From positions 29,277,370 to 29,341,369 of the forward strand of contig NC_049904.1 of NCBI RefSeq assembly GCF_001411555.2: DNA of 64,000 nucleotides. The letters are read 5' to 3'. The translations under genes were made by a program, and so were the position numbers. The notes below the pieces were generated by a model. It was not told where the DNA came from. It ran no database searches and worked only from the letters and a program-made list of their open reading frames with translations. How positions within the stretch are numbered: the first letter of the stretch is position 1; every line of letters begins with the position of its first letter. This DNA comes from Juglans regia (Eukaryota; Streptophyta; Magnoliopsida; Fagales; Juglandaceae). Shown here one piece after another: positions 34,752 through 48,600 of the stretch.

Positions 34752-37700
34752 ATTCAAATTGCCAAACATATCATCCAAACCTACCTTTAAACTTTTAAAA
34801 GATCACATTGACCTCTAGTTAGACTGTCACTCGATAGGTCATGAGTGTTCCAAAATTAATTTAAAAATCAGATTTTTATTTTTATTTTTTTGGGTTAAAT
34901 TGAACAAAAACAACTGGTTGCAGTCTCTGCTGAGAGTTGTCAAACCAGTTTGGTTTCAGTCTCCATCGTACTTTATATCCAGAAAAATAAAAAAATAAAA
35001 ACAAATAAAGTAACCCAATCCAGAAATCTGAAGTAGAGATGCAGTTTTGCACCTCATTGGCTGGATATCAAGTCGTCCAACATGTGGAGATCATGTGAAT
35101 GAATCCCTTTCGTTATTCATTCTGTGTCTTTTATTGTGCTGTGCTTTGTGATTAATGTAGGGACGAACTTTCTTTTCCTGAGAAACTGTCCCACATGCAG
35201 CTCCTAACTGGACATTGGGATCACATAATTATTCATTGTACTCCGTCCCAATCAGGCATTAATGCTTGTTTTTGTTGTTCGTGCATTGCCACTCGATCTC
35301 TAACCTATCCATCATCAGAATACAGCATCCACAAAATCTAATTGATGTATACTGTCATATGAGTTGAGATTTGTAAATAATTTGAGATTTAAATTATATT
35401 TAAAATTGAATTGAATTGATTGAATTAAGTTGAGATTAAAATATTATTTTTTAATATTATTATTATTTTGATATTTAAAAAAAAAAAATTATTTATTATA
35501 TTTTATATTAGAATTTAAAAAAATTATAATGATAAGTTGAGATGTATTTAACAACCATCTTAATACATGTATGCTTTCCTAACTTAGATAAAAAAAAAAT
35601 TAAAATTTATAAATAATAATAGGATGAGTAGGAATATATGATCTCAACTCACGTTGCAATCCAAACCGGCTCTAAGTATGCAATTTAGACTTTTGGAGGT
35701 ACAGAGTCTACAGACTACGCATCTCCACCTCAAATAAAAAGCGTCTTGAGTTCCACACAAAATGTTTGTCCTAATATAAGGGACTATCAATTATGTAACT
35801 TAAGAAAATACAACATTCATCTCACGTCAAATTCTCGTTTATTTTTTTAGATGAGATAAGATGAGTTGAGATAAAAATTAAAAATTAAATAAAATATTGT
35901 TATAATATATTTTTTTAATATTAATTTTATTTTGAGATTTGAAAAAATTGAATTATTATTTTTATATAAAAATATAATAAAATTGTAATAATTATATGAG
36001 ATGTGAATGATTTTGAAAACAAACTAGTCTAATTCTCACTAATATAGTTTAATCTGAAATTAGATCCTCTAAAGTTTGTACGGTTCCGACAACGTTTGTT
36101 ATAAATTAGTGTTCTAGAATCTATTTTATGTATTTATCTTAGATATAAATTAGAGATAAATTATCTATCTCTCATTTTCTAAATCTTCAATTTATATAAG
36201 AAATTATATAATTAAGTTCAACTCTACATCGTAAAACGTCCTATTTTGCAGTAAGTTGCACACCTAACAAAGACAGATTAATTAACCAACAAAACAAAGT
36301 ATAAAAATCGTCTCAACCCCATTTTTGAGAGGTGATTCCTTAACCCACACACAAAGAAACATCAATCGAATACTCATTTGTACGTTAACCTTGGACAACA
36401 GTGCATTTTCCCTCCCCATCTAGAGTTGGAGGCTATTGCAAGTAGGGACAGACTCCATATAATAATAACAATTCTGCTATAGGCAATTGGGGTTGGGGAA
36501 CCGTGGGGAGATCGCGTCAGCCAATATATTATTTAAAAAAGAAGAAGAGAAAACTCAAAAGAAAAACACGAAAACAAAAGTAGACAAAAGGTAGCTTAGC
36601 GTCTGAGAGAGAGAGCGTCGTCGTCATCATTTGGCAACGACCTTCTAACCCCAACGCTCCACACTCCTTCTGCAATCTTGGGTTTGGCTTCTCTCTCTCC
36701 CTCTCTCACTCTCAAATCCTATCTCACATTGATTCTAAAACCATAGTTTGATACACGGATCCCATCTAGTCCTTTTGAGAAAGATGTTAACTTCATTTGG
36801 AGACAACAAAAAAAACATTGCTTTAAAACCAAATCAAGAAAAAGAAGATGTACATTTTGAAGCCAAGAAATAATGTGCTTCAAATCACAGAAAGATGTAA
36901 AAGAAGGACATGAACTTCCACATTCAGAAAGAAGGCATGACACCCAATCGTTTCTTAATATGAAGAATAAAAAATTACCAGACAAGAAGAATTTGCGCAA
37001 TCTCACTCTGGCATTCTTGAAGAACAGAGAATTTCAAGAAAAAAATGAGAGGGTGGCAGCACACACGAGAGAGGTTGACAAGCCAAATGGGCTTTCCCAA
37101 GAAAATCAACTGCCCAGACAAGCAATTCATTTATTATAAACATGCAATATTATAGTGAATGCTAGTTTCCTGGAACCATACTAGAATACATAGAAAATTG
37201 AGTTAGATATGGGGAGACGGGGGGAAAGAACCTGAATATTCGATGGTCTAGAAACGATACTCTGTCTGATAGCGACAATGGAATTAATGACTTAAAATTG
37301 GGTCATCTTCCAATAACTAAATGGACGAAACCAAAGAGGCTGTAAGATTTACATGCAACAGGGACTTGAGATTTTCTTCAAGGGGAAAATTAAAGAAAAA
37401 AAAAAATCAAAGGGGCTATAAGATTGTCATCTCTATTCAAGGAGGTTTAGGGCATGCGAAGAAGAAGATGAGAAGAAAGAAATTGTTTTCGTCGTCATGT
37501 TCGTCTGTAGGAAGCTACGTTTGTCTGTGCAAAGTTGCAACCACTTGCTCTGTTCTGTGGGAAGACGAAGAGAAGGGAGGGCAGAAATGACACAAGGTCG
37601 TTTGGTGTATATGAAACACACAGTTTCATTTGTACACATAGATGCTGGTTATGCGGGGGTTACCCCAGCCGGTTGCAGCAAGAACTTTTCTAAAAATAAT

Positions 37701-39311
37701 GTTATGTATAAATTTTAAATAGATAATTTTCACGCAAGCTCTTTGTGAAAAAGTGGGTCTCATTAAAAATGAATTTTTTATATTTTATTTTTTTTAGTGT
37801 AGTCTACTTTTTTTATAAAGGAATGAGCCAAACTTATCTATTTGAGATTTGTATAAATAATTGATCATGAATTAGCTTGGGGGACTTCCGCCACAATATC
37901 CAACTTCCAAGCAAGAAATAATTTTCCAAAATATGTGATGAACAAATAGCTTCGGCAGACTGCCACACCTTTTTTTTTTTTTGGTTTTTTTAATATGTTT
38001 ATTAGAAAAGTACAATAAAAATAAGCTTCAATAATGGAACTAGATTTCTAAAGACAGAGTACTAGAATATATATGAATTTACAATATAGACACAAAAGAA
38101 TCCTATAAATGGATCCACACAGTGTGCCATGTCTCCCTCTTCTCTCTCTCTCTCTCCTTCCCCTTTCCCTATACCTTTCCCAACCCCTCCCCACCTCCTC
38201 AGTCCGACCAAGAGAAGAAAGAAAAGAAAAATAGGATACATCGGGAAGAAATAGAGAAAATAGAGAGAAAAAAATGATACGTCGCACACTGATAATGTGA
38301 CACATTAATGTGTGAGATTTTTTTATATCTCTAACAACTCTCTATTATTTTTGGTATGTCTTTTTTTTTTCGGAAATTTTATTAATTAGGTGTTGGTGGT
38401 TGTTGGCATATATATTAGGATGCATGAAGCAAATAATAGGATAATGATTTTGATTACTACTAACTCTATAAATAATAGTGGTGTTTGGGTGAAGTAAAAG
38501 CCAACAAAACATCCTGGATTTGCTCATCCATCTCAATCATACACTCAAACCTACGCCAAATCAAATCCCACCCCATGACGTAAGAGTCAACTCTACCAAC
38601 TGACAAAGATACATTAACCTAAAAAACACAAAAATAAATAATGTTTAATCCACGTGTATCCAATTTTTTTTTTTTGTAATTAATAAAAATTGCCAGGTTC
38701 CTAATCTTTAGTAGATCTTTCTTTATTATAAATTTATATATGTGTTTTTTCTTTTAAATAAGATGGATGAAATCTTCAATTTTATTGATAAGGATGACTA
38801 TTTTTTATAAACGCGGAAAACATTTTGGGGACTACATAAATTTTGAAACTAAAACTCTTGTAAAAGCCATATATTATAAGAAATTAATCTATATAATAAT
38901 TATTTCAAACTATTAATCATAATAGAATAGTATAAAACTAGTGTCTAAAGTGAGAACTCATGCTTTATCCAAAACATATATAGTATATAATTGTTTTGGT
39001 AAGTGAAAAACTCAATGAAAAAATCATCTATACCATCCGCTCTTAAATTTGCTAAAGCAACAGCCAAGCTATTATCTTCTTTGTAGGTATGAATTAATTC
39101 AAAATAAAATAAAAAATGAATACTAAGTATGTCAATCCATATTTTAAAATACTTTCAAGAAGGGTTTTTTTTTTATTAAACCAATTCGCAACAAATAAAG
39201 AACTTACTACTAATAAATCATATTTTAAAATAGAAAATTAAACAAATTTGTTTATCTCATGGCCCAAATGGCAAAAAAAATCATAAACAAAAGAATTTTG
39301 TCACTCATCAT
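34752..39311. other. Intergenic stretch, MITE copies and unexplained GC-richer segment
   Basis: Copies of the GTTTGGA-family MITE lie at about 35345-35675 and 35855-36020. The stretch 36480-37640 is less AT-rich, with a GA/CT-rich segment near 36605-36720 resembling a promoter or leader, then short plus-strand frames (36873-37139; 37321-37590). I recognise no protein in them. Upstream of 39312 there is otherwise only AT-rich sequence. Confidence 0.4.
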
Positions 39312-39453
39312 CCTCACACATCATATATCATATTTTTTTTAAATTATTTTTTGATTTTATTCTTTTTAAACTTATTGAATTCTTTTACTCGTTATTCATA
39401 TATTATATACTTGATAAAAAAAATAATTAAAAATATAATATGTGATGTGTGAA
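39312..39453. repeat. Fold-back MITE, copy 2
   Basis: The left end CCTCACACATCATATATCAT pairs with the right end, which in reverse complement reads CTTCACACATCACATATTAT. It shares the interior GTTATTCATATATTATATACTT and TTGATAAAAA with the element at 20043. Confidence 0.65.
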
Positions 39454-39694
39454 GGAGATAAATATAATTTTTTATTCGTTATAATTGGATAAAAATAAGA
39501 GGATTGGAGAGAATACTTGATAATTAATAGTGACTATGACCAAAGACTCGAAACAATTTCTCTCTCCTCTACAGCTTTCATAATAATTAATAAATAACAC
39601 CTCCATTTATTTCCCAATCTATCACTGGCATTTATTACAATCATTCCTCCCTTTTATGTACTGAGAATTTACAGAGAAAGAAAGAGAGAAATAA

Positions 39695-42600
39695 ATGCCG
39701 CTGGTAAGGTTCGAGTTGAGGAACGAGTATGGACTCGGGCAACCGGACATTTACAGGCAAATCGACCGAGAAGATCCTAAGGCCGTGCTCGATGCTGCCG
39801 CCGTGGCTGGTCTCGTCGGGATCTTGCGCCAGCTCGGCGATCTTTCTGAGTATTGCTTCTTTCGCTTCTCTCTATTTTTGCTTTGCTGCATTTATATTAG
39901 CGCCCTAGTTTGAATACAGAGTTTTTGACGAGCGGTTTTTTGTATTTAAAAAAGGCTCTAATTTCTTAGAGCTTCCTAGCTTGCTTGCTTTGGGAGTGCA
40001 AGCAAACCTTTATTTGGGAGATTTTTTTTTATCAAATTTTGGAAATTTTCTTTGTGATAAATATTAAATTTCTCTCTGCGTCTCTACGTTTGGGAGTTTC
40101 TGGATGGTTCCTGGAAAGAATGAGGGAAAGGAAACAATACATATTATGAAATTTATGTTATTTCGTTGTTCCTGAGAACCTTTCCGCTTATAGCTATCAT
40201 AGTGCATTGAACTTGCAATTAGGTGTTATGAAAAAGGATGCAAGAAAAATAAACTACGACACACGACATAAAATTTACATGGTTCGACAACGTACCTACA
40301 TCCATAAAGTTGTAGAGGATTATTTCTTTTGAGAGTCGAATACAGTGCGGCAAAATACAATATGCGGCCATACGAAATAGTACAATATAGATATGTGTGT
40401 GTGTGTGGCGAAAACCCTAATTAGGGCCATTAGCGCATAAACCCTAATTAGAGGTCAGGTTGGGCCAGTTTAATATCTAAAGCCGGGTAAAAAAATTTCC
40501 TAGGATCTTCTCCCACAGACCCTCACGAGGCTTGTCCATGTTCGCTTTGGCTTGGGCCAAACTTGCGCTCCATGGCGCAAGCCTTATTGAAAACCCACCA
40601 TAAAAACTCAACGAATCAATGTCGGGTCGGGTCATCAAATCGAGGCACCACGGAACAAAACCAGGCTACACACAAAAAACCCAACATTAGGCTATGAGCA
40701 CTGTATTTTTGAAATTTTTGGTGGTTCTTGTTTGGAGCTTAAGATTTTACCATGATTGTGGAGCCTTCATTACCTGTTGTCGAGGCCAATAGGATTTCAG
40801 CTATGTTGGAGACAACTGGATGTTGTGAGATTGAGAATCTTGAAATTATTGAGCTCTGTAGGAAGGCAAATCTGTTGAAGGCATTCTGGATAAGGTTTGA
40901 CTTTTTGCTGATGAAAATGTAGGACTCCTTAAGTTTATGCTTGGACGTTCAAGGTGGCATTTTCTTTCAAGTTTAGTGGACCTAGTAATTGAACATGACC
41001 AATGTTTATTTTGGCTGGAGATTTTTGTTGCTGTTGCTATTGCAATGGGAGCTCCTTAAGCAGAGTGAAAGGCCAACAACTGTGGGAATGTTTGCTACTT
41101 GTATCTATGGTATCCATCTGAAAACATTAACCATGAGATGTTAACTTGTTTAACTTGGCACACAGACCACAGTCTTTTACTGAAACCTTTTTGTGTCTAC
41201 ACCACTCTTTTCCTCCTGCAACTTGGTTCTGGAATTTTCTATGGTTTTCTAAATGTGCATCATCCAGATTGTGAAATATGGAAAAGTATACAATTTTTTA
41301 CCCTTTGAAATACTCCTACTTTTCACCCCCCCCCCCTTCCTTTTTGTTGAGCATGTGGTAGGGGAATCAATTTTCTTTATCCCTAGTTTTTCATACCATG
41401 TAAAATGTTTCTCTAGAGTAGGTTTAACATAAGTACAATATATTCTCTAGAACAGCTTGAAATGGATCAAACAATCAGTTAAGTATATTATATTATTTGG
41501 CACAACTATTCTTTCAAAGTGTACCGAGTTTGTATCTGGCTTTAACTACCACACAACAACAATTACACCTGATATTGATCTGTGAAATGGTGTAGGTTTG
41601 CAGCAGAGGTATTTCATGGCTTGCAGGAGCAAGTGATGACTACAGTGTCTAGAAGCCATAAAGTGAGGGCCCGTGTAGAGCGCATTGAAGCTGCACTTCC
41701 TCCCATTGAGAAGGCCGTTCTTAGCCAGACAAGCCACATACATTTTGCTTATACTGCCGGTATGGCTCTTTACCTTTGCCTTAACCTGATGTCTTATATC
41801 TTTTTTTTCATATGCCATCAATTCTAGGAGTGCTTGGGTGGTATCCCTTTGTGATTTTTTAAAAACTATTGTCTTACTTGCTAACAAATATGTAATAAAT
41901 TCTAGAGAATATGGTATCATGTGTGAAGTGCTGTTGGCCCATGAAATTACATTCACAGAAGATCATTTCAGCAGAATTAAATCACTTCTTTTATACCTCG
42001 TTGAGCCTTGAAAAAGGAACTACATTTCATTGATCCAAAACCTAGAAGGAATCTTGTAAATTAAGTACTTTATGTATGTATAAATTTACTATTAGAAGAA
42101 AATTCTAGAATATTTCACCAAATTTATCTTACCCGATTACAGGTTTCATCAGATGGACATACAATATCATAGACACAGTGTGCACCTAACAGTTTTAGAC
42201 TTCTAGCGTACAAAATTACGTAAAGTTGAGTCAGTGTGGCACTATTGCAGGTAATAAGGGCTTGCATGGTGCTCATAGATTTCTATTTTTTTTTTTTTGA
42301 TTGGCACCGGGTGTCCAGAAACAACATCCTGATTAATCCCAAGGGTGTACAGGCCCTCGACAAGGAGTTTCCAGTGCACCTCGGGATAGATAGTCTGGTT
42401 CAACCTTAATTTTCGTCTTACCTTTATATTTTTGGGCCCAATGTAGATTGAGATAGAAGCTTTTTGTGGGAGGAATTGGCGGGTCTTCATTCCTTATGGG
42501 ATTTACCCTGGGTTTTTTGCGGAGATTTTAATATTGTTTGGTTCCCTAGTGAGAGGGTAGGGGCTTCTACATCGTCAGGTGCAATGGAAGCCTTTTCAGA

Positions 42601-45600
42601 GTTGATCTTTGACCTGAATCTTGTGGATCTTCCGCTGGTTGGGGGGTCCTTCACTTGGTCCAATAGCCGAGGGGGGTCCCGACTGGATAGATTTATGGTC
42701 TCCTCTTCTTGGGAGACGCAATTTCTAGACCTATGTCAGAAAAGGTTGCCACGTGTTTGCTCCGATCATTTCCCAATTTTGCTTGATTGTGGTGGTATTC
42801 GTGGGGGTAGACATTCCTTCAAATTTGAGAATATGTGGTTGAAGTTGAAGGATTTGCAGAGAAGGTAAGGGCTTGGTGGGACAATTATTCTTTTGATGGT
42901 ACCCCTAGTTTCATAGTGACAGGTTAACTTAAGGCCCTTAAGTTTGATTTAAAGAAATGAAATGAAGAAGAATTTAGACATACGGAAGTGCAGAAAAATA
43001 TCCCTTGGGATGAGTTGTAGGCTTTGGAGGAAGGGGTAGTTAATGCGGATTATTTATTAAGGAAGAAAGTGGTGGTGACCGAAATTGAGAAAGTTTTGTT
43101 GTTGGAAGAAATATCTTGGAGGCAAAAATCAAGGGCACTTTGGTTGAAAGATAGGGATAAATGTACCAAGTTCTTTCACAAGGTGGCTAATTCACATAGG
43201 CGCAACAATGTTATTGAAGTCCTCCATTCCGGTTCAAATGTGTTACATTCTTCCGAAGAAATCCAAGACTACATAGTGCAGTATTATGAGGATCTCCTTG
43301 CTGAAAAAGAAGATTGACGTCCCAAACTAGATGGTTTACTCTTTGATCAGCTGGATTCGGATGTAGCAGGTTGGTTGGAGAGGCTGTTTGATGAAGAGGA
43401 GGTGCATCTCGTGGTGAGAAGTATGTGCAGAAACAAAGTCCTGGGTCCGGATGGCTTTTCTATGGCTTCCTTTCAAGAGAGTTGGGACATAGTGAAGGAG
43501 GAAGTGATGCAGATTTTTCATGCTTTTCATTCTAGTCAAAAGTTTGAGAAGTCACTAAATGCCACCTTCATTGCTCTCATTCTGAAAATAGTTGGTGCAT
43601 ATGAATTGAAAGACTTTCGGCCTATTAGTTTGGTAGGTGGGATATATAAAATCATATCAAAGGTGTTAGCTAATCGTATGAGTTTGGTGATGGACAAACT
43701 CATTTCCAAACCTCAAAATGCATTTGTAAAGGGTCGGCAAATCCTGGATCTAGTTTTGATAGCAAATGAGTGCTTGGATAGTCGGTTGAGAGAAGGCACC
43801 CCGGGGGTTCTTTGCAAGCTCGACATGGAAAAAGCCTATGACCATGTGTGTTGGGATTTTCTCCTCTATGTGTTTAGAAGATGTGGTTTTGGGGATAGGT
43901 GGTGTGAATGGATTAAACATTGTGTCTCGACCGCTCGGTTCTCGGTCCTAGTCAATGGAAGACCATGTGTTTTTTGTCAATCTTCAAGAGGTTTGAGACA
44001 AGGGGACACGCTATCTCCTTTCCTTTTTGTTATTGTAATGGAGGCATTGAGTCGTATGGTGGAGGCCGTCGTAAGGGAGGGATTTCTTGCTGGTTTTTCA
44101 GTGGGCAGCATTAGTAATACCAGCTCCATTTCTCATTTACTATTTGTAGATGTACACTCATTTTTTGTGATGCTGTCGATGGCCAGATTCAAGTTTTAAG
44201 GGCAGTTTTGTTGTGTTTTGAAGCTGTTTCGGGACTCAAGGTGAACTTGGAGAAGTCGGAGTTGGTTCTGGTGGGGGAGGTGAATAATATAGCCTCTTTA
44301 GCGGAGTTACTAGGTTGTAAAATTGCCTCTCTCCCTATGAAATATCTTGGACTCCCCTTGGGGTCGCCTTTCAAAGCAAAGAGTATTTGGGATGGAGTGG
44401 TGGAGAAGGTTGAGCAACGACTATCGAGCTGGAAGCGACTATATCTATCGAAAGGGGGGAGATTAACCCTTATCAAAAGTACTATTTCCAACCTTCCCAC
44501 TTACTATCTTTCTCTATTTCCATTACTGGTGGGTGTGGCAAACTGGATAGAAAAGTTGTTTAGAGCTTTCTTGTGGGGTGGCATGGGGGAGGAATCCAAA
44601 CTTCACCTTGTGAGTTGGCAAAGGGTGAGCTGTCCATTTGTGAATTGGGGGTTAGGGGTGCGAAATTTGTGTGTATTTAACAAGGCACTATTAGGGAAGT
44701 GGTTGTGGAGGTACCAAATGGAAGGGAACTCGCTGTGGATAGAGGTTATTGATCATAAGTATGGTTGTGTGTGGGGGGATGGTGCTCTAAAGAGGGTAGG
44801 GGGTCTTATGGAGTAAGCCTGTGGAAATTCATAAGGAAGGGGTGGAACACCTTTGAAAAACATTTCAACTTTGAGGTGGGTGATGGAACACGTATCTGCT
44901 TTTGGTTTGATGTATGGAGTGGGGAGAGTCCTCTTTGCATGGCTTTCTCAGTTGTTTTTAACTTGGCTGGAAATCAGTAAGCTCCAGTTTCAGAAGTTCT
45001 ATGTCGTGCCAATGGGATAGTCACTTGGAATGTCACTTTTATAAGAAATGCTCAGGACTGAGAACTAGAAGAGCTGGCAGATTTTTACAGTTACTTGTAT
45101 TCAGCAAAGCTAGGGGCCAATGGGGTGACCATATGTTGTGGACTCACACGAGGAAAGAAAAGTTTACTGTTAAATCCTTTTACAAGGTCTTGACAGTCCT
45201 ACAGCCCACTTTCTTTCCATGGAAGAGTATATGAAAGGTATTAGTTCCATCTAAAGTTGCTTTTTTTACTTGGACAGCTGCTCATGGGAAGATTTTGACG
45301 GTTGATAATTTAAGAAAGCAAGGTATGATGATCACGGAGTGATGCTACATGTGTAAAAAGAGTAGGGAATCGGTAGATCACTTGCTCTTACACTGTGAGG
45401 TATCTTGGGAGCTATGGGCTGGTATTCTTAGTAGAGCTGGGCTGAGTTGGGCTATGCCCAAGAGTGTGGTGGATCTATTAGCATGCTGGAATAGATCTCA
45501 TAGTAGTGTCCAATTAGCAGCCGTGTGGCGGATGATTCCTTTGTGCTTAATGTGGTGTTTATGGTCGGAAAGGAATGACAAGTGCTTTAATAACAAGGAG

Positions 45601-48600
45601 CGTGCAATGGGGAAAATCTGGAACTTTTTTGTATTCTCTATTTTCTAGTGGTTTTCTGCTATTGTATTGAAGGGAGGGAATGCTCATGAATTTTTATCTT
45701 CTTTCTAGCCTACTAGAATGTAATTAGGTGTCTCACTTTGTATACTTCCTGTGTACTTGGGTATCGCCTAATTTCATTCACATCTATAAAGATTATTACT
45801 TATAACAAAAAAAACTTTATATTTTTGGGAGTTCTTATGTAGCGATTTTTGCCATGTACTCGAGATTCTTTTAGTAGTGCATGACACTTTCCAATATTCA
45901 AATCCTTTATGAAAGCAGTTTCTTTGCAGGTTCTGAATGGCATCCTCGTATTCGAAATGGAAAAAATCACTTCATCTACAATGACTTGCCACAATTTATT
46001 ATGGACTCCTATGAAGAATGCCGCAATCCTCCACGTTTGCATTTGCTTGACAAGTATAATTAACGTTTTCTTAGAATAGTCAAAAATTTGTTCTCAGTAT
46101 TTGTTTATTATATGGATGACAAATATGTCACATGTTGAAGTTTAAGGTTGATCCTAATTATTAGATATTGGAACCTTTCTGCTTTGCCATTCAGGTTTGA
46201 TACTGGTGGTCCGGGATCTTGTTTCAAAAGATATTCAGATCCAACTTTCTTTAAGAAAGCATCAGCTACCTCTGATGAAGCGACCACTGAAAGAATCCGA
46301 ATCAATAAGAATGCTCATAGAAGCAAGGTATGTACTTGCATAATGAAGAAGCTCAACGGCAGCATTAAATAATTATAAGAACCATTTATCTTAATAAAAA
46401 GAATGATGTACCATCCTCTGTCTTTAAAATGACGAACCATTTATCTAATAATGATGCACTTTAAATTTGTCAGTTCGTGATTTGTCTCCCTACTCCATAG
46501 TCAGATTGTAAATATAAGATTATCTTTAATTTATATAAATTTCCCGCATAGAAGATTAATTTTCTTTTGAAATCGCCAATGGATATATTTACATAGTCCT
46601 GCTGATTGACTTAGTCACGGAATACTATAACCTCTGAAACTTATTTCATTTAGGCTGAGATATTACTTCCATACGACATATTCTAAAAGTTGCACAAACT
46701 CATTTACTTGAATGCTGCCATTATTTGGATTTGTATATTGATTAAAATGCTAAAATGGACAGAAGAAAAGGTCATCACAGTGGAATCGAAAAGGATTGCG
46801 TGGTGCATCAAGATCCAATTCCCGTAGCAGGTAGCATATCTTTATGCATACAATTGACTTAGGCATATCACCCTTTCATTTTGTGGGATTTAAAAGGTAT
46901 GGGGCATTTGACTATGCAGATTGCAGTTTACTTCTCTTCCTGTTAATGGTCAAACTTCTATGCAAACTGCCTCAGCTGTAGATGTGGCTTCAAATTCTGA
47001 ACTAGGAGACCATTCAAATTCTTTTGATTCAAGAAATGGTCCGCAGTTTACTTCTCATATTGGTGATGACCAGGCCTCTCCTCAAACAGCATCTGCAGTT
47101 GACATGACACTGAAACCTGACACTGGAGACCATTCAAATTCTTTTGATTCAAGAAATGGTCCGCAGTTTACTTCTCATATTGTTGATGACCGGGCCTCTC
47201 CTCAAACAGCATCTGCAGTTGATATGACACTGAAACCTGACACTGGAGACCATTCAAATTCTTTTGATTCAAGAACAGGCTTAGGAGATATAGAATGTGT
47301 TTTCCATCTGAGTTCCATGGAACCTGAACAGCAGGAATCGCTCTCTTCTAGGTTGATGCAGCATAATGATACTCTTGATTCAGTTTTTCCTGATGAGCAG
47401 ACCAAGGCTATCGATGATAACTTTCCAGGCAGTTCATTACTAGAGAAAATTGCCTCCAGTTCTTCTTGTGTTACCTGGGATGAAAAGGCAGAGATAGTGG
47501 AGCCCAACGGTCAGCAAAGTGATAGAGAGGAAGCTCCAGAGATGCTCTCGACAAAGTCTGATTTAGATACACACGGAGAGAGAGCTGTTAACCTTGCAAA
47601 TGTTGATCAAATAGATAGTCTGCTTGATTGTAAAAACAGTCTTGAGTTTATCTTCAACGGTAATCAGATCAACAGCATTGAAAGTGAGCCAGTTTTTCCT
47701 GATGAGCAAACCAAGGCTATGGATGACAACTTTCCGGGCAGTTCATTACTAGAGAAAATTGCCTACAGTTCTTATTGTGTTACCTGGGATGAAAAGGCCG
47801 AGATAGTGGTGCCTAATGGTCAGCAAAGTGATAGAGAGGAAGCTCCAGAGATGCTCTCGACAAAGTCTGATTTAGATACACACGGAGAGAGAGCTGTTAA
47901 CCTTGCAAATGTTGATCAAATAGATAGTCTGCTTGATTGTGAAAACAGTCTTGAGTTGATCTTCAACGGTAATCAGATCAATGACATTGAAAGTGAACCA
48001 GACAATTACATGGATGCACTCAACGCCATTGGATCGGAATCTGAGAATGATCTTGACTATCAAACAAAAAGAAAAGTGGAGCAGTATGCCTCCAACACCA
48101 ATGATGAAGGAATAAATGAAATCCATGAGCTTCCTGAAAATAGCTCAGACCTTAATCATCCAGAGTTGGAATCTGATATTGCATCCTGCAGTTTCTCAAA
48201 TGAAGGAGTGCCATCATATATACCAAACTCACTTTCCCCAGAGAGAGTTGTACATGAACAGATGCCTCAGATCACTAAGATGTCTTCTAATTTAGACTTT
48301 TCAGCAGACGATTTCAGTGGAGGTGCTGATGCTCATAATGGTTCCCAATTGGAATCTGTTGTTACTGGTCCATTATCCTCTGCCCCCAAAACTTCTGATT
48401 TCGGGGATGTATCGATGGATAAGATGTTTAGTAGTTTTTACAAGTCTGATGAAACTCCTGCTGACTTTTCTGGTGTTCGTTCAATTTCATTCTGGACTAA
48501 TGGTGGTCTTCTAGGACTTGAGCCATCAAAACCTCCTGCTTATGCCATGTCAAATGCTGTGGGTCAGGATTTAGTAAACAGAAGTAAAGATGATACAGTT

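Noticed and set aside
41546..41956. 136-codon minus-strand frame
   Set aside because: It overlaps SCAR exon 2 in antisense and has no recognisable domain.
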